From positions 62,001 through 126,000 of the forward strand of contig BMJD01000002.1 in NCBI GenBank assembly GCA_014642895.1: 64,000 nt of DNA, written 5' to 3'. Every line of letters begins with the position of its first letter. Within the stretch, counting starts at the first letter, position 1. The position numbers and the translations under genes were made by a program. Origin of the DNA: Lentibacillus populi. Its GTDB lineage: Bacteria > Bacillota > Bacilli > Bacillales > Amphibacillaceae. The notes under the pieces are model-generated. The model ran no database searches. It was not told where the DNA came from and saw only the letters and a list, made by a program, of their open reading frames with translations. Positions 63,341 through 64,000 of the stretch are shown here, piece by piece.

Positions 63341-64000
63341 TTGCGAACAATTGAACTGACGTATCCTCATACATTAACAATGAACGAACTTCCGGAAACG
63401 GCAGCAGCAATCGGTTTTTTTGATGGAATACATCGAGGGCACCAGAAAGTAATCAAAACTGCCGTGTCAGAAGCGCGATCAAGAGGTATGGAAAGTGCTG
63501 TTATTACGTTCCATCCGCATCCATCAGTCGTTTTAAAAAAGGATGTGCAGCATGTCCAGTACATTACACCATTAAAGGAAAAGCAGGAAGTATTACAGCA
63601 ACTGGACGTGGATCGCCTTTATATTATTACCTTTAACAAGGAATTATCATCCTTATTACCGCAGCAATTTATTGACCATTTTATTATTGGCCTGAATATT
63701 AAGCATTTGGTAGCGGGATTTGATTATTCATTCGGATTTAAAGGCGAAGGCAATATGAATAATATGGCAGAATATACAAGGGGCGAATTTACCTTTACAA
63801 CCATTGAAAAAGTGGAATTGGATGATGAAAAAGTTAGTTCGACAAAAATCAGGAAACTGCTTAAAGCGGGTAACGTAGAAGGTGTTAAAACATTGCTGGC
63901 GAGACCATTAACGGTTAGCGGAATTGTAATTGAAGGAGATAAACGAGGGAAAAAACTCGGATATCCAACAGCAAATATACAGTTAAATCGGGATGCGCTG
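63341..64000 (+). CDS. ribF: Bifunctional riboflavin kinase/FAD synthetase RibF (3' truncated by window edge)
   Basis: The first 220 codons. The FAD synthetase (nucleotidyltransferase) domain has AIGFFDGIHRGHQKVI, VITFHPHPSVVL, VAGFDYSFGFKGEG, and SSTKIRKLLKAGNVEGVKTL; the flavokinase domain begins VSGIVIEGDKRGKKLGYPTA near residue 192. TTG 63341 follows GCAGGTG. It makes FMN and FAD from riboflavin. The rest lies outside the window. Confidence 0.95.
   Translation, partial: MRTIELTYPHTLTMNELPETAAAIGFFDGIHRGHQKVIKTAVSEARSRGMESAVITFHPHPSVVLKKDVQHVQYITPLKEKQEVLQQLDVDRLYIITFNKELSSLLPQQFIDHFIIGLNIKHLVAGFDYSFGFKGEGNMNNMAEYTRGEFTFTTIEKVELDDEKVSSTKIRKLLKAGNVEGVKTLLARPLTVSGIVIEGDKRGKKLGYPTANIQLNRDAL

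Noticed and set aside
1-64000. tRNA, rRNA genes and CRISPR arrays
   Set aside because: No cloverleaf-like sequence with GTTCRA-type arms, no rRNA-like stretch and no regularly spaced direct repeats were noticed in the intergenic regions.

Overview
The window comes from a low-GC Gram-positive bacterium of the Bacillaceae. The evidence is the conserved gene order ylqH-sucCD-dprA-topA-xerC-hslVU-codY-fla/che-rpsB-tsf-pyrH-frr-uppS-cdsA-rseP-polC-rimP-nusA-infB-rbfA-truB-ribF, strong Shine-Dalgarno sites with many TTG and GTG starts, and protein sequences close to Bacillus types. The short interspersed repeats remind me of moderately halophilic genera such as Virgibacillus, Oceanobacillus and Lentibacillus, but this is a recollection and no search was run. 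Nearly all genes are on the + strand.

Region by region: (1) 1-2280 is a rearranged accessory patch. It holds two copies of the FlhB-C-terminal-like gene ylqH around a spermidine acetyltransferase (speG), a non-coding repeat that looks like the 3' end of an IS200/IS605-TnpB element, and a RelBE-like toxin-antitoxin pair. (2) 2280-7770 holds sucC, sucD, dprA and topA. (3) 7771-12140 is a second accessory patch where trmFO normally sits: two frameshifted genes, an XRE-AbrB fusion regulator overlapping an MGT-type glycosyltransferase, small unknown genes, and an orphan promoter with a perfect palindrome. (4) 12145-15846 is xerC-hslV-hslU-codY. (5) 16155-45388 is one long fla/che operon from flgB to swrB: basal body, hook, export apparatus, switch, chemotaxis phosphorelay and SigD. 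Repeat elements interrupt it between cheY and fliO and between cheD and sigD. (6) 45389-50986 covers translation factors (rpsB, tsf, frr), pyrH, and envelope precursor genes (uppS, cdsA). (7) 51127-56749 is rseP and polC, with dxr and proS missing from their usual places. (8) 57211-64000 is the rimP-nusA-ylxR-ylxQ-infB-ylxP-rbfA-truB-ribF cluster; ribF runs off the end.

The core genes are ordinary. The points worth checking are in the non-coding DNA. A two-copy structured repeat has a hairpin whose stem changes while its loop is conserved. A MITE-like element lies just upstream of sigD, and relatives of its ends occur before topA and fliF. There is a 12-codon leader ORF before swrD and a probable CTG start in the chemotaxis operon tail. 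Three housekeeping genes (trmFO, dxr, proS) are absent from their canonical positions. All calls are made by reading the sequence; none was checked by database search.
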